The notes: generated by a model from the letters alone, not told the origin. Shown: positions 18,631 to 26,764, counted from the stretch's first letter. The stretch: DNA of 64,000 nt from JBEKHT01 sp049511715 (GCA_049511715.1 JBEKXU010000012.1:18438-82437); one strand, 5' to 3'. Translations and numbers: made by a program.

Positions 18631-19932
18631 TCAGCCCTGGCGCATGTCGCGCTGCATCATGCGGGCTGCTTTCCTTGCCAGATCCACAGCGTAGTTGGTG
18701 CCCCGATCCCAAGGGTAGACTTGACTCATGCTCGCGAAATACAGACCATGCATGGGCGTGCGGATGCCTGGGAGGTTCTCGGAGTGGTTGAGGACGGGAA
18801 TCGGCTGGGCATAGGGAGTGCGGAAAAGCCAGGAATCTTTCACCCAGTCCGGACGGAAGTTTGGGTTGAAGCGCGAAAGCGCGGGGAGGAATCGCTCCAG
18901 GAGCTGATCATGACTGAGTTGGAAGTACTCGTGCTCCGTTGCAAGATAATCGCCGCAGTAGAGAATGTGATTTCCTCCAAAGTACTCCTTGGGCAGGTAG
19001 TTGGTATGCTCAACCAAGGCCAGGAAGGGGAAGCCCTCCCCCTTCACGAGACTGTGCCAGTAGATTCCGCTTTCGGCAAGCTGGTGGCTCAAAGCCAGAA
19101 TCAGGACCACCGCGCCCATGCTTTGCTGGGGGAGGAGCTTGGCCAGGTAGTCGGCCGGGAGCCCGGGGGCCATCTTGGCGAGCAGGCTCGGCGAGAGGGT
19201 GACTAGGCAGGCGTCGTAGAGTTCGGTCCGGTCGGGCAACCGGAGGGAAAGCCGTCCATTGACCTCGGCCGTGATCCGCGAGACGGGCGTGCGCAGCTGC
19301 AGGGTCGCGCCAAGGCTCTCCACCTCCTTGGCCAGCCGGTCCAGGAATTCCTGGAATCCTCCACGGAAGGTCCCCAGCCTCGCAGTCCGGCTGTGAAGCC
19401 GGGCCCAGAACCAGGCCATATTCACATCGCGGTAAGCTTCTTCCCCAAACTTCCCGACAAAGAGGGGCTTCCACAGCGATTCAAAGACCTCTTTGCCGAA
19501 ATATCTGCGCATCCAGGATTCCGCAGTGAAGGCCTCCAGCGGTCTCCAAAACGGGGTGAGCCTGAGGAACCCGCCAACTGCCAAGTTGCGCAGGCGATTG
19601 GGGATGGACAAGCCGGGAAAGGTCAGCCAAGCCGGGATGCTGTCCATGGGATAGAACTTCCCCCGGAAGTAGACCGCCGTGACCGGCCTGCGGAAGATCA
19701 CGTCCCTCTGCCAGCCCAGCTCCTGAATAAAACTAAGGATGGCGCGGTCGGAGGCGAACCAATGATGATAGAAGCGCTCCAGGCTCCATTCCCAGCCCGG
19801 AACGCGAAAGCCACCCGCCAGTCCGCCTACCTCGGTTTCGGCCTCGAAGATCGAAACACTGTTTCCGGCCCCGGCCAAGTCATAGGCGGCTGCCAAGCCG
19901 CCTGCTCCGGCTCCAACAATTGCAAATCTCAT
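18631..19932 (-). CDS. FAD/NAD(P)-dependent oxidoreductase, amine oxidase/phytoene desaturase-like
   Basis: 433 residues from the ATG at 19932, giving MRFAIVGAGAGGLAAAYDL, a textbook dinucleotide-binding GxGxxG at residues 7-12. An acidic residue ending strand 2 (IFEAE) and the following GGLAGG fit FAD binding, and GLYFASMSQVYPWDRGTNYA near the C-terminus is the second FAD contact of this superfamily. Relatives act on carotenoids, protoporphyrinogen or sugar nucleotides; the substrate here is not readable. In-frame sequence upstream of 19932 is unlikely to be translated because it would precede the Rossmann strand by an odd 16 residues. Confidence 0.82.
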   Translation of the reverse strand: MRFAIVGAGAGGLAAAYDLAGAGNSVSIFEAETEVGGLAGGFRVPGWEWSLERFYHHWFASDRAILSFIQELGWQRDVIFRRPVTAVYFRGKFYPMDSIPAWLTFPGLSIPNRLRNLAVGGFLRLTPFWRPLEAFTAESWMRRYFGKEVFESLWKPLFVGKFGEEAYRDVNMAWFWARLHSRTARLGTFRGGFQEFLDRLAKEVESLGATLQLRTPVSRITAEVNGRLSLRLPDRTELYDACLVTLSPSLLAKMAPGLPADYLAKLLPQQSMGAVVLILALSHQLAESGIYWHSLVKGEGFPFLALVEHTNYLPKEYFGGNHILYCGDYLATEHEYFQLSHDQLLERFLPALSRFNPNFRPDWVKDSWLFRTPYAQPIPVLNHSENLPGIRTPMHGLYFASMSQVYPWDRGTNYAVDLARKAARMMQRDMRQG

Positions 19933-20021
19933 CGGTCGCAAGGCTCCTTGGAAGTGTGTCGGGGAAGTATACCTGATCAAAGCAGGAGGGGTGGCTCGCT
20001 GAGACCCTGTCCCAAGCGGGA

Positions 20022-20831
20022 TCAGCGCCGATAGGAGTCCGCCACAGGGTTGGCGGGAAGGCAGATGAACCCGTCGGCCGGGTCGCCCATCCAGCTGACC
20101 CGATTTGGGATCTGGGAAGCCAGATAGGCCGTGTAGGCCGCGACCAGGGCATCCAGAGCATCATGCGAGCAGAGCCCTTCCAGTCCCAAGTCGCCCCGCA
20201 GGAGGTGATGCGCGGTCAGTTCCTCCATGGCCACGATCGGGTCGGGGATTTGGATTCCTTCCCGGAAGAGCAGGACCTGCCTCTGGAGTCGCCCCTCCAA
20301 GGTCCCCTTGGCGAAGGGGATCTTCCCCAGGAGACTGGCAAAGCAGGCGTGAGGATGCACCTCGAGGCACCAGCGGGCCCCGCCTGCCTCGTTCTGGCCG
20401 ACCGTGTAGCCCTCCGAGCAGAGCCTGCGGTAGAAGCGGAAACCCACTCGCATCCACTCCGGTGCGGCACCCTCCACCTGGGGGGTCACGCAGAGGTTCA
20501 GACCTCGGCGCCGCAATTCAAACTCAGAAACCCGGTAACGCTGCCAGGGCTGGCCGGCAGGCTTGAGCCCATACTGCTCACGAACCTCGGGATTGGACAG
20601 CAGGCCAGCGCTGGTCTGCTGGGGGGCGTCAATTGCGACGACGGTTCGGCTGGCGCTCAGCAGGAGTTGCAGTGCTCCTTCCAGGGGGAGGCTCTCCAAG
20701 AGCACGATTTTCAATTGGGAATCCAGAATGGCCAGGTCGACAAGACGACGCCCGGCCGTCAGGTCGAGACCGACAAAGGAAGCTTCGCCATCCTGGAGCC
20801 ATGTGCGGGTGGTGGGGTCTTGTGGGCTCAT
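20022..20831 (-). CDS. DUF429 family protein (predicted RNase H-like nuclease)
   Basis: 269 residues from the ATG at 20831. The N-terminal strand VGLDLTAGRRLVDLAILD, the central VVAIDAP and the C-terminal HDALDALVAAYTA carry the spaced acidic residues expected of the RNase H-like fold assigned to DUF429. Biochemical function is not established for the family. The open frame extends upstream through the casposon target site into the inverted repeat, but that part is an artefact of the insertion. A minus-strand TATACT at 20958-20963 may be its -10 box; the DNA 5' of it was replaced by the transposon. Confidence 0.78.
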   Translation of the reverse strand: MSPQDPTTRTWLQDGEASFVGLDLTAGRRLVDLAILDSQLKIVLLESLPLEGALQLLLSASRTVVAIDAPQQTSAGLLSNPEVREQYGLKPAGQPWQRYRVSEFELRRRGLNLCVTPQVEGAAPEWMRVGFRFYRRLCSEGYTVGQNEAGGARWCLEVHPHACFASLLGKIPFAKGTLEGRLQRQVLLFREGIQIPDPIVAMEELTAHHLLRGDLGLEGLCSHDALDALVAAYTAYLASQIPNRVSWMGDPADGFICLPANPVADSYRR

Positions 20832-20964
20832 GACAGCACGTCCGCGCTGTGAGACCGAGAAATCATTTATGGGAGCCATCGAATGGATTGGAGGAGCGGC
20901 TCTTCCACAAGCCCTGAGGCAAAGTGGCCGCCCGGTCGTCGGCACACTTTGAAAGTGAGTATAC

Positions 20965-20978
20965 ATCAGGCTTTTGAC
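20965..20978 (+). repeat. 14-bp target-site duplication, left copy
   Basis: ATCAGGCTTTTGAC directly abuts the left terminal inverted repeat and is repeated identically after the right one at 37729-37742. A 14-bp duplication is the size reported for casposase integration. Confidence 0.95.
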
Positions 20979-21069
20979 GCGCATGGTATTACTCCGCAGT
21001 CACCTGTCCGTTTCTGCACCAAATGCGGACAATAACTATCTAGAGTGCTCTCAGGTCGGCCGGGTCGGG
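20979..21069 (+). repeat. casposon left terminal inverted repeat, 91 bp
   Basis: Bases 20979-21069 are the exact reverse complement of 37638-37728, beginning GCGCATGGTATTACTCC. Similarity continues in weaker form inward. Inside it lies an inverted pair TGTCCG (21005-21010) and CGGACA (21026-21031), with 15 bases between, and a palindrome AGAGTGCTCT, both plausible protein-binding sites. Confidence 0.97.
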
Positions 21070-21102
21070 GTTGTGGGAGGTAGCGTGGCACATGGGGGGA
21101 AT

Positions 21103-21259
21103 GGCCAGCTCGTCGGGGCGTGGCGGGGACGGGTGTGAGGGTAGTCCACTCTGGACTGCCTTAGGGCAGGCTGCCACGGCCGGGGGGCGGGCTGGCTTGG
21201 AGAGGCCGCGTCGGTCGAAGATCCTGGTGCGCCTCCAGGGTACTAGTGGGTGGCTAGGC
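21103..21259 (-). repeat. attC-like repeat, copy 0 (3' end of DUF3644 cassette)
   Basis: Read on the minus strand it starts GCCTAGC, 6 bases after the DUF3644 stop, contains the CCGACGCGGC core shared with the other copies and ends near GCTGGCC. Its inner half matches copy 4 at the other end of the element (CGCCACGCC, then CGACGAGCTGG and CATTCCCC). The outer heptamer differs from the RYYYAAC consensus at one base. Confidence 0.6.
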
Positions 21260-21265
21260 AGATTG

Positions 21266-22246
21266 CTAGCGATATTTGTCACCCGCAGAGCCACAAAGCT
21301 CGATACATCGGTCTATCCAATTCCTATACCAGTACCAGGAACCTTGGACATCTACTCCGTACCCCTTCGACGGGTTCTTGGCGTCCTCTGCCTTCCAGAA
21401 GGAAACATGCTCGGGTTGGATGCGGAACCTTGTGAATCCCGCCATGCGGACGGCTGCGGCTACGTCCTTGGCCCTGTACTTCGGGCGCTCGACTTCCTTC
21501 TTTACCCAATACTCCTTGTCGATGACTTTGGCGGCGTCGGATGTGGGGTCGATGAACTCTATGACTTTGTCGGCTTGGCCCGGTCGATTGACGAGCTTTC
21601 GCTTGAAGAGGAGTCGGTAGGAGTATCGGGGGCTATTGTATGCGTCATGATCAAGGGCCCCGTCGAAATCGGCCATGTAACGCCTGATGCGTTCCGGTAT
21701 GGCCGGTTCGGGGCCGGCACCCTGAATTTGAAGCTCGGAGATGTCGAGGAGTTGAATGCTGTAGGAGATCCTGTCATCGAGACCGTGGCTCTTGCCGAAT
21801 AGCTTCTTTAGGTAGTTGTTGTAGTTGACAACGCAAGCTTGATAACGGCCGCTGACGAAGGTGTCGAGGGATCGGGTCATCTGGTGCTCAATCTCATGGC
21901 GGAGCCCGATCAAGAACTTGAGATTGTTTGCGGTGTCTTCGTCAATGGGGCAGAGATTGTCATTGAGGCAGCGCTCAAGCTCCCAATACTTGAATGCGCC
22001 ATACTTTGTTCGGTCAAAGGCTCGTCTCTTGGGACCCTTTCTAAAGTACCTGTACTCTATACCCTTTGACCGATAGTAGGCGTGTAGGAGGTAAGTCCAG
22101 GCAATAACCATGACAACTATGAAAGTCTCGGACTTGAAGGAAACCTGAGGATTGTTGAAGACGCCGATAGCAGTAAGTGCCGCTTCGCGCGATTTGCTGA
22201 CAAGCTCAGACTTTACTGATCCGATGGTTCGTGTTCTCTTGGGCAT
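21266..22246 (-). CDS. DUF3644 protein with HEPN-type motif, cassette gene
   Basis: 326 residues from the ATG at 22246, which has a GAGGGGG Shine-Dalgarno. The N-terminal part (SREAALTAIGVFNNPQVSF, then SETFIVVMVIAWTYLLHAYY) is the DUF3644 signature. At residues 116-121 it reads RHEIEH, an R-x4-H motif as in HEPN ribonucleases, within a helical context. DUF3644 proteins often sit in anti-phage and mobile-element neighbourhoods; RNase activity is inference from the motif. The gene is the outermost left cassette: a GTTGGGC heptamer lies 16 bases upstream and an attC-like repeat begins 6 bases after its stop. Its base composition is less GC-rich than the casposon core. Confidence 0.8.
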   Translation of the reverse strand: MPKRTRTIGSVKSELVSKSREAALTAIGVFNNPQVSFKSETFIVVMVIAWTYLLHAYYRSKGIEYRYFRKGPKRRAFDRTKYGAFKYWELERCLNDNLCPIDEDTANNLKFLIGLRHEIEHQMTRSLDTFVSGRYQACVVNYNNYLKKLFGKSHGLDDRISYSIQLLDISELQIQGAGPEPAIPERIRRYMADFDGALDHDAYNSPRYSYRLLFKRKLVNRPGQADKVIEFIDPTSDAAKVIDKEYWVKKEVERPKYRAKDVAAAVRMAGFTRFRIQPEHVSFWKAEDAKNPSKGYGVDVQGSWYWYRNWIDRCIELCGSAGDKYR

Positions 22247-22262
22247 TTCCCCCTCGCTATCC

Positions 22263-22311
22263 GCCCAACGGCCTCGAACTATGTCGCGTCGGCACCAGTG
22301 AGTGGTTAGGC
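22263..22311 (-). repeat. attC-like repeat, copy 1 (between the two left cassettes)
   Basis: On the minus strand it starts GCCTAAC and ends GTTGGGC, both exact matches to the integron core consensus RYYYAAC/GTTRRRY and complementary to one another with one wobble. Between them are CCGACGCG and AGTTCGAGGCC, shared with copy 2. At 49 bp it is short for an attC and looks like copy 2 with its loop deleted. Confidence 0.65.
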
Positions 22312-22329
22312 GTGAGCCAGCTACCAGGT

Positions 22330-22752
22330 CTATGTGAAGATCGGTGCACCGCAATTGGCGCAGTAGCTGGGAACGAGATCTCGAGAATCGACTGGGAACC
22401 CGTGGATCTTCCACTGGTTGTCATGGAAGACTACCAGGATTGCATCTGCGGGCGCCAGCAGCTCGCCATGAGCGTAGGTCAGTCCGATCTCGCGACCAGC
22501 CAAATAGAGAAGATTGACTCTACCTCGGTCGTCGAGTTGGGCAGATCCCGAAACAGTGGCCGTTACGATGTACTCCATGTACTGGGGGAACCCTGTATCC
22601 TCGAAGATGGAGTTGTAGGGGTAAGTCCCTGTTGGCGCAGTGTGCTTGATGTACTTCGCTAGTTGGTAGGAAGTGCCAGTGAGGGAGTCGGGGAGCTCGG
22701 GGCGGAAGAGACCAAGTAGGACTGAACAGGAGTGGCAATAGATGGAGGACAT
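22330..22752 (-). CDS. small zinc-ribbon-like protein, cassette gene
   Basis: 140 residues from the ATG at 22752 (GAGGG upstream). An N-terminal CHSC and a C-terminal CANC supply two CxxC pairs that could bind one zinc ion and join the ends of the protein; the middle is mainly beta-strand-like. I do not recognise the family. It is the first left cassette: the promoter-like block with its GTTAGGC heptamer ends 15 bases before the start codon, and the attC-like repeat starts 18 bases after the stop. Given its neighbours a defence-related role is possible, but nothing in the sequence proves it. Confidence 0.72.
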   Translation of the reverse strand: MSSIYCHSCSVLLGLFRPELPDSLTGTSYQLAKYIKHTAPTGTYPYNSIFEDTGFPQYMEYIVTATVSGSAQLDDRGRVNLLYLAGREIGLTYAHGELLAPADAILVVFHDNQWKIHGFPVDSRDLVPSYCANCGAPIFT

Positions 22753-22767
22753 AATGACCCTCGAAAC

Positions 22768-22820
22768 GCCTAACTCTTATTATACGGACCCCCCGGTCTT
22801 CTGCCTTGTTTCATGCTCGC
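22768..22820 (-). promoter_or_regulatory. promoter and attI-like block driving the left cassettes
   Basis: On the minus strand this block contains ACAAGGCAGAAGAC, then TCCGTATAATAAGAG followed by GTTAGGC. TATAAT (22779-22784) is a perfect -10 box; 17 bases upstream I see only AAGGCA, a poor -35. An almost identical block in the opposite orientation lies at 32207-32266. The heptamer after the -10 box sits where an integron attI crossover would be relative to its cassette promoter. Confidence 0.65.
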
Positions 22821-22941
22821 CACACCCGCGCCAGCTTGGACCACCCCGTTCGCATGGCGCTAGGCGGTGGTTCCTGTCTCGCAGAGGTGATATGCGCCCT
22901 CTGGGCAATGAGACATCCGCACGCCCCGGCTACAGGCCCAG

Positions 22942-24504
22942 CTACCCGGGTGGTGTCTGTGTGGCTGCGGAGAAAACCAGTTTCCGTAGAGCTGGATAGT
23001 GGACAGGACTAGGGATGCATGCCCCCTTCCGAATGAGGGATGCGTATCGAAGAGACAGCCCGGTAGCTTTTGAGATCTGGCGAATGGGGAGGAGGGCGAG
23101 GGCCGGGAGGATATCTCGCTTGAACTGTTCTCGTTCCCTATTCCTCTCCGCTGGTGAGTGAGCATCATCCCATACCTTACGTACTCTGAACCGGTGCCGG
23201 TTGGTTTCACTCCGTCTCTTTGCAGCGTTCCCCCCATGAGCCGGATCCCGGTTCTCGGATCGCAGGTTCCGCAGGGTTGCGGGTCCGGCCTTTGTGAACT
23301 TCGGGAGTTGCACGTTTTCATTGAATCGGTTCAGGCATTCCGGTGAGCAGAATCGTTTGGGAGATGGGATGGCTATTCCGCATTCTCGGCAGGATGAGGG
23401 GGGAGACTTGACCCTGCTCAGAGCTTTACGAAGTGGACCATGGGCGAAGTCGAGTCCCCTCCTGGATCGGTGGGCCTGTGTAAGTCTGGTAGGGGCTGAC
23501 GAAGATAGCAAACGATTCGCCGCCCGTTCGACGATCGGGGCAATAGCTCTAGCCCATAGGGGCAAGGTTCCGGTGAGCTCATGGGCGAGAGGTTTCGTCA
23601 GCATGATTTGGCCCTTGGGCGTTTCGTAGAAGTCATTGCGCGCGAACCGGCGTTCCAGGAGGAGCTTAAGAAGCCAGGCGTCCACGATCGGCCGGGCGGG
23701 TTCCATGAGGTCTAGTGCCAGGGAGTTTCTGGCTGGCTGGTCCGTGTGCATACAACCCAGGCCTGGATCCATCCCCATCGTCAGGATTGCGATTCGGGTT
23801 TCGGCTTCGAGCAAGGCATAGAGGTAGTTCAGCATTGCATTAGCCGGGTTGCCTGCCTTGCGGGGGGCGTTTGTGAGTGGTGAGAACCGGCTTTCGAAGG
23901 ACTTCCACTGGCGAGGGATCTTGGTCTCATCCTTGCGAGCGAAGAGAACAGGGATCTTGGCCCAGGCTTCCCAGTACAGGGCAGAGGCAGGAGATTCAAG
24001 TGATTGAAGCCTGACTATCGAGGGGGCGGCCCGCATCCGCTCGAGGAAGCTTTCGACCTTCCGCGCGGCAATTTCATTGCCCATCATTCGGCACACGTCA
24101 GCCTGGCCCGACGTTTTTCCCGCGATGAGGGCTCGCATCATCTCCAAACCATTTAAGCTGTGCATCGCAAGGGCCTGGGCCCGGCGCAACTTGGGATAGT
24201 CGGAGCCCGGCGGGATTGAGGCCACGATCACTGAGGTATCGTAGTCAATCTGGATCATGCCAGCGCCGAGGTCGGCAAGCCAGCGCAGGGCGGCGAATGA
24301 GATCGTTCCGCTGTGCCCGAGGACAACGATTCGAGAAAGCCGGGAGCTTGCCTTGGAGAGTCGAAGCTCGGGCCGGTTCTCGAAAACACCCGCCTTAACA
24401 TGGAGCTGGCCGCTGTCGACACGAATGTCTACAACGCCCGAGAGGGTATAGATTCCTGGCGGAGCTAACCGGATCGGGGAATCAAGTGTAGACTGAAAAC
24501 GCAT
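22942..24504 (-). CDS. cas1: Cas1-family integrase (casposase) with zinc/HTH C-terminal tail
   Basis: 520 residues, much longer than CRISPR Cas1 (about 300). Residues 1-330 are Cas1: the metal ligands are Glu170 (SLESPASALYW), His253 (GCMHTDQPARNSLALDLMEP), Asp265 and Glu268 in the same run, and NAMLNYLYALLEAE is the conserved helix at about 222-235. The extension has Cys372, Cys375, Cys386 and Cys390, a probable zinc cluster, then a basic region and a helix-turn-helix at about 474-498 (ISKATGLSLRYASLIRKG). Casposases join the terminal repeats to target DNA with 14-15 bp duplication, and the HTH tail is needed for DNA binding in the archaeal enzyme. It lies 66 bases downstream of the MerR-like gene on the same strand. 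No cas2 or CRISPR is nearby. Confidence 0.95.
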   Translation of the reverse strand: MRFQSTLDSPIRLAPPGIYTLSGVVDIRVDSGQLHVKAGVFENRPELRLSKASSRLSRIVVLGHSGTISFAALRWLADLGAGMIQIDYDTSVIVASIPPGSDYPKLRRAQALAMHSLNGLEMMRALIAGKTSGQADVCRMMGNEIAARKVESFLERMRAAPSIVRLQSLESPASALYWEAWAKIPVLFARKDETKIPRQWKSFESRFSPLTNAPRKAGNPANAMLNYLYALLEAETRIAILTMGMDPGLGCMHTDQPARNSLALDLMEPARPIVDAWLLKLLLERRFARNDFYETPKGQIMLTKPLAHELTGTLPLWARAIAPIVERAANRLLSSSAPTRLTQAHRSRRGLDFAHGPLRKALSRVKSPPSSCRECGIAIPSPKRFCSPECLNRFNENVQLPKFTKAGPATLRNLRSENRDPAHGGNAAKRRSETNRHRFRVRKVWDDAHSPAERNREREQFKRDILPALALLPIRQISKATGLSLRYASLIRKGACIPSPVHYPALRKLVFSAATQTPPG

Positions 24505-24570
24505 GGGGAAGGTCCTTTCCCTGTGCCAGTCCCCGGGCTGTTCAAGCAGCGCCGGGGACGCTTTATGCTA

Positions 24571-25581
24571 TCAAGCCCCCATCAGCCCTAATGCCGCTTT
24601 CACAGGCTTGACGAGCTTTGGATGACTTTCAAGCAGGTTTCGCAAGCTCGAAACCTTAGTAGCTGATGCGATCACTTCCGGGATGTTCTCGGCAACTTCA
24701 GGCATCGTCTTTAGGTGGATCCAGACTAGCAGCATCATGGGTACCAAGGTCGAGGAGCGAGTGAAGTCGATATCTGGGAGCCCCCCCAGGCCCAGCGCGT
24801 CTTTTTCATCTAGCGCGCGGAAACAGGCTTTCAAATCCATCACTGTCTGCCAGACAATGAGCAGCTCAGCCTTGCACACATTCAACGCGTCTTCGTCCAC
24901 TTCTTGTAAGGTCGCATGAAGTGCCACTTGATTGAAGTGGGTAGCCAGAGAGCCGATGGAAGACCGCAGTTCATTGTCGTCGGCCTTTATCCATGTTCTC
25001 AAAGCTGTCTCGATGCCCAGCCCCTTCTTTAGAATGTCTGGTTCTGCGGCATCCCCATCAGTCTCTTTGAGGAAGTCGGGTTTCTCCCCAGCAGCGACGA
25101 AGATCAGCATCCGGATAAACGTCTCAAATCCAGACTTTCGAAGGCGGCCGCGTGCCCGTGCGATGGGTGATGATTTTAGACGTCCAAAAACCATCTTGTC
25201 CAGTAAATCCAATCCCTTCGGGGTGAGGCCAGTGTCATCCACCATGTTGCTCGTCGTTGTTTCCCACTGATCTGCAGCAGCCATGAGGATGCTCTTCAGG
25301 AGTTCGACAGACACCGGATAACCCTGGAAGAAGAGCGCCAGGGCCGCTAGGTCCAGCCTCCGGTCTTCCGCGAGGAGCTCACAAAGGGCTACGACCTGCT
25401 GATCTGTCCTGACGGGATAGACCGATGCGGCTCCCCGCCCTCGCCCGAGCCCGTGGACTTTGGGTCGGGGAATCAGGCCCTGGCTTCTCCATCGGTGCAA
25501 CTGTGCATCGCTGACGGTGAAGCCCCGGCTGTTCGCGGCCCGGACAATACTCTCCGGTGGAACCCCCTGATCGCTTTTCAT
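24571..25581 (-). CDS. MerR-like HTH protein, probable casposon regulator
   Basis: 336 residues from the ATG at 25581. The first 75 residues resemble a MerR-type winged helix (VSDAQLHRWRSQGLIPRP, then GRGAASVYPVRTDQQVVALC). The rest is a helical region of about 250 residues that I do not recognise, with no cofactor-binding cysteines typical of metal sensors. It starts inside the divergent control region and is followed by cas1, so it probably regulates the casposase and perhaps the rightward operon. The upstream promoter (25588-25616) would place the transcript start at or near the ATG, so translation may be leaderless. An ATG at 25596 is a less likely start because it overlaps the -10 box. 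Confidence 0.75.
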   Translation of the reverse strand: MKSDQGVPPESIVRAANSRGFTVSDAQLHRWRSQGLIPRPKVHGLGRGRGAASVYPVRTDQQVVALCELLAEDRRLDLAALALFFQGYPVSVELLKSILMAAADQWETTTSNMVDDTGLTPKGLDLLDKMVFGRLKSSPIARARGRLRKSGFETFIRMLIFVAAGEKPDFLKETDGDAAEPDILKKGLGIETALRTWIKADDNELRSSIGSLATHFNQVALHATLQEVDEDALNVCKAELLIVWQTVMDLKACFRALDEKDALGLGGLPDIDFTRSSTLVPMMLLVWIHLKTMPEVAENIPEVIASATKVSSLRNLLESHPKLVKPVKAALGLMGA

Positions 25582-25587
25582 ATCTCC

Positions 25588-25616
25588 ACTATACACCTGT
25601 GCGCGAAAGTGTGCAA
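25588..25616 (-). promoter_or_regulatory. sigma70-type promoter for the regulator-cas1 unit
   Basis: On the minus strand TTGCAC (25616-25611) and TATAGT (25593-25588) are separated by exactly 17 bases. The -10 box ends only 6 bases before the ATG of the MerR-like gene, so the mRNA would start at about the ATG. The plus-strand gene starts 58 bases away in the opposite direction, making this a shared control region. Confidence 0.65.
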
Positions 25617-25673
25617 CATATTGGATAGATGCTTCTGTAGAATGGTTGCAAGAGATTAGGTCTGGAGGTAATC

Positions 25674-26054
25674 ATGTCATCCAGATGGCTGAAGCTTGAG
25701 GAAGCGGCAGAGATGTTGGGGACCGGGGCCGAAGGCGTCCTCACCTTGATTCGTTTCAGGGAGCTGCCCATTGCTCTGCACTCCGCCCAGGTTCTGGTGT
25801 GGCGTGAGGCCGTCGAGGCGAAGGTCAGGTGCTCGAGGAAGACCCACGCTGAGCTCGTCTTGAGCCTTTCGAAGGCCAAAGCCCCCCGCTCCACGACCAC
25901 TGGCTCCCTGGCGCCCCTGGACCCTGGGCCCGGGGTTCCAGGGGACGAGACTGCCCCGACCAAGAAAGCCGAGCGCCGGCCGAAAGCAGCAGACATTCCC
26001 CCTGGCCGACGATCGCCAGGCGGGCAGGCTTGTAGGGAGGTTCGACATGGCTGA
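25674..26054 (+). CDS. small HTH protein, excisionase-like
   Basis: 126 residues from the ATG at 25674, with a strong GGAGG Shine-Dalgarno 6 bases before it. The first 50 residues (WLKLEEAAEMLGTGAEGV, then VLVWREAVEAK) have the layout of the excisionase/MerR-like winged HTH that binds element ends or operators. The remainder is a proline- and lysine-rich tail, probably disordered. Its last 8 bases overlap the ParB-like gene, so the two are translationally coupled. It faces the regulator-cas1 unit across a 92-base divergent region and may control either side; the directionality-factor idea is inference. Confidence 0.65.
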   Translation: MSSRWLKLEEAAEMLGTGAEGVLTLIRFRELPIALHSAQVLVWREAVEAKVRCSRKTHAELVLSLSKAKAPRSTTTGSLAPLDPGPGVPGDETAPTKKAERRPKAADIPPGRRSPGGQACREVRHG

Positions 26055-26733
26055 ACTAAGAGGCATTCCGGCGAAGCTGCTTGTCCTCGACCCTGACGTA
26101 CAGGCGAGAGCTTGCCAGGATCCTCAGCAGATCGCTCGACTCCGAATGTCAGATTGTCAGGCGTGGCCTCCGCTCTTGGTCACTCCGAATCCGGATCCTA
26201 AGAAGCCGGGGACGTACCTTGTGATCGACGGCGCACACAGGTTCTTGGCCGGGCAGCATCTTGACAGTGGGAAAGCGATTACAGTCTACCCTTGTGAAGT
26301 CCGCGAGGGGCTGGGATATGAAGACTCGGCCGAGGCCAACCTTACGCACTTGGCTCTCCAGCTTTCAACAGCGGACCGGTGCCTCTACGGGCGATATTTG
26401 AAAGAGGAAAACCCAACCCTGAGCAACCGAGAGATTGGGCGGCGGGTAGGGGTACATCACACCACTATTGCTACATATCTCGCCAAAGATCCCGCTGCCT
26501 CTGTGGCCAAGTCACGGAAACACATTCCTCGGCTTGTGGGGCTCATGGTCCAGATCCTCGAAGAGGGTGAGGGGACCGGATTTCTTGGCCTGGGGAATAG
26601 GGCCGAGACTGTGGCAAAGACATTGCTTGCCCGGAAAGACATTCATAATTCAATCAAAGCGGTTAAGACGTGGGTCTCGGTTCTTGAGCGGGCGGTAGAG
26701 ATTGTGGAGGCTATGCCCGAAGAAACAAATTAA
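26047..26733 (+). CDS. ParB/sulfiredoxin-fold protein with HTH
   Basis: 228 residues. Residues about 5-95 form a ParB N-terminal-like domain; VIDGAHRFLAG at 59-69 is the family's nucleotide-binding GxHR box. A helix-turn-helix follows at about 123-143 (LSNREIGRRVGVHHTTIA). ParB/Srx proteins bind CTP or ATP and act in DNA partition, regulation or as nucleases; stand-alone copies are frequent on mobile elements. The start ATG overlaps the preceding HTH gene by 8 bases. A hairpin at 26765-26789 follows the stop, so the first rightward unit may end here. Confidence 0.82.
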   Translation: MAELRGIPAKLLVLDPDVQARACQDPQQIARLRMSDCQAWPPLLVTPNPDPKKPGTYLVIDGAHRFLAGQHLDSGKAITVYPCEVREGLGYEDSAEANLTHLALQLSTADRCLYGRYLKEENPTLSNREIGRRVGVHHTTIATYLAKDPAASVAKSRKHIPRLVGLMVQILEEGEGTGFLGLGNRAETVAKTLLARKDIHNSIKAVKTWVSVLERAVEIVEAMPEETN

Positions 26734-26764
26734 GCTTGAACTGGTGGAATTCGCCAGAAACAAA

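Noticed and set aside
20832..20984. N-terminal extension of the DUF429 protein into the casposon end
   Set aside because: The frame is created by the insertion junction; the protein family starts near the ATG at 20831.
22942..24504. Cas1 as part of a CRISPR-Cas system
   Set aside because: No cas2, no effector genes and no repeat-spacer array in the window; the transposon ends, target duplication and polymerase explain it as a casposase.
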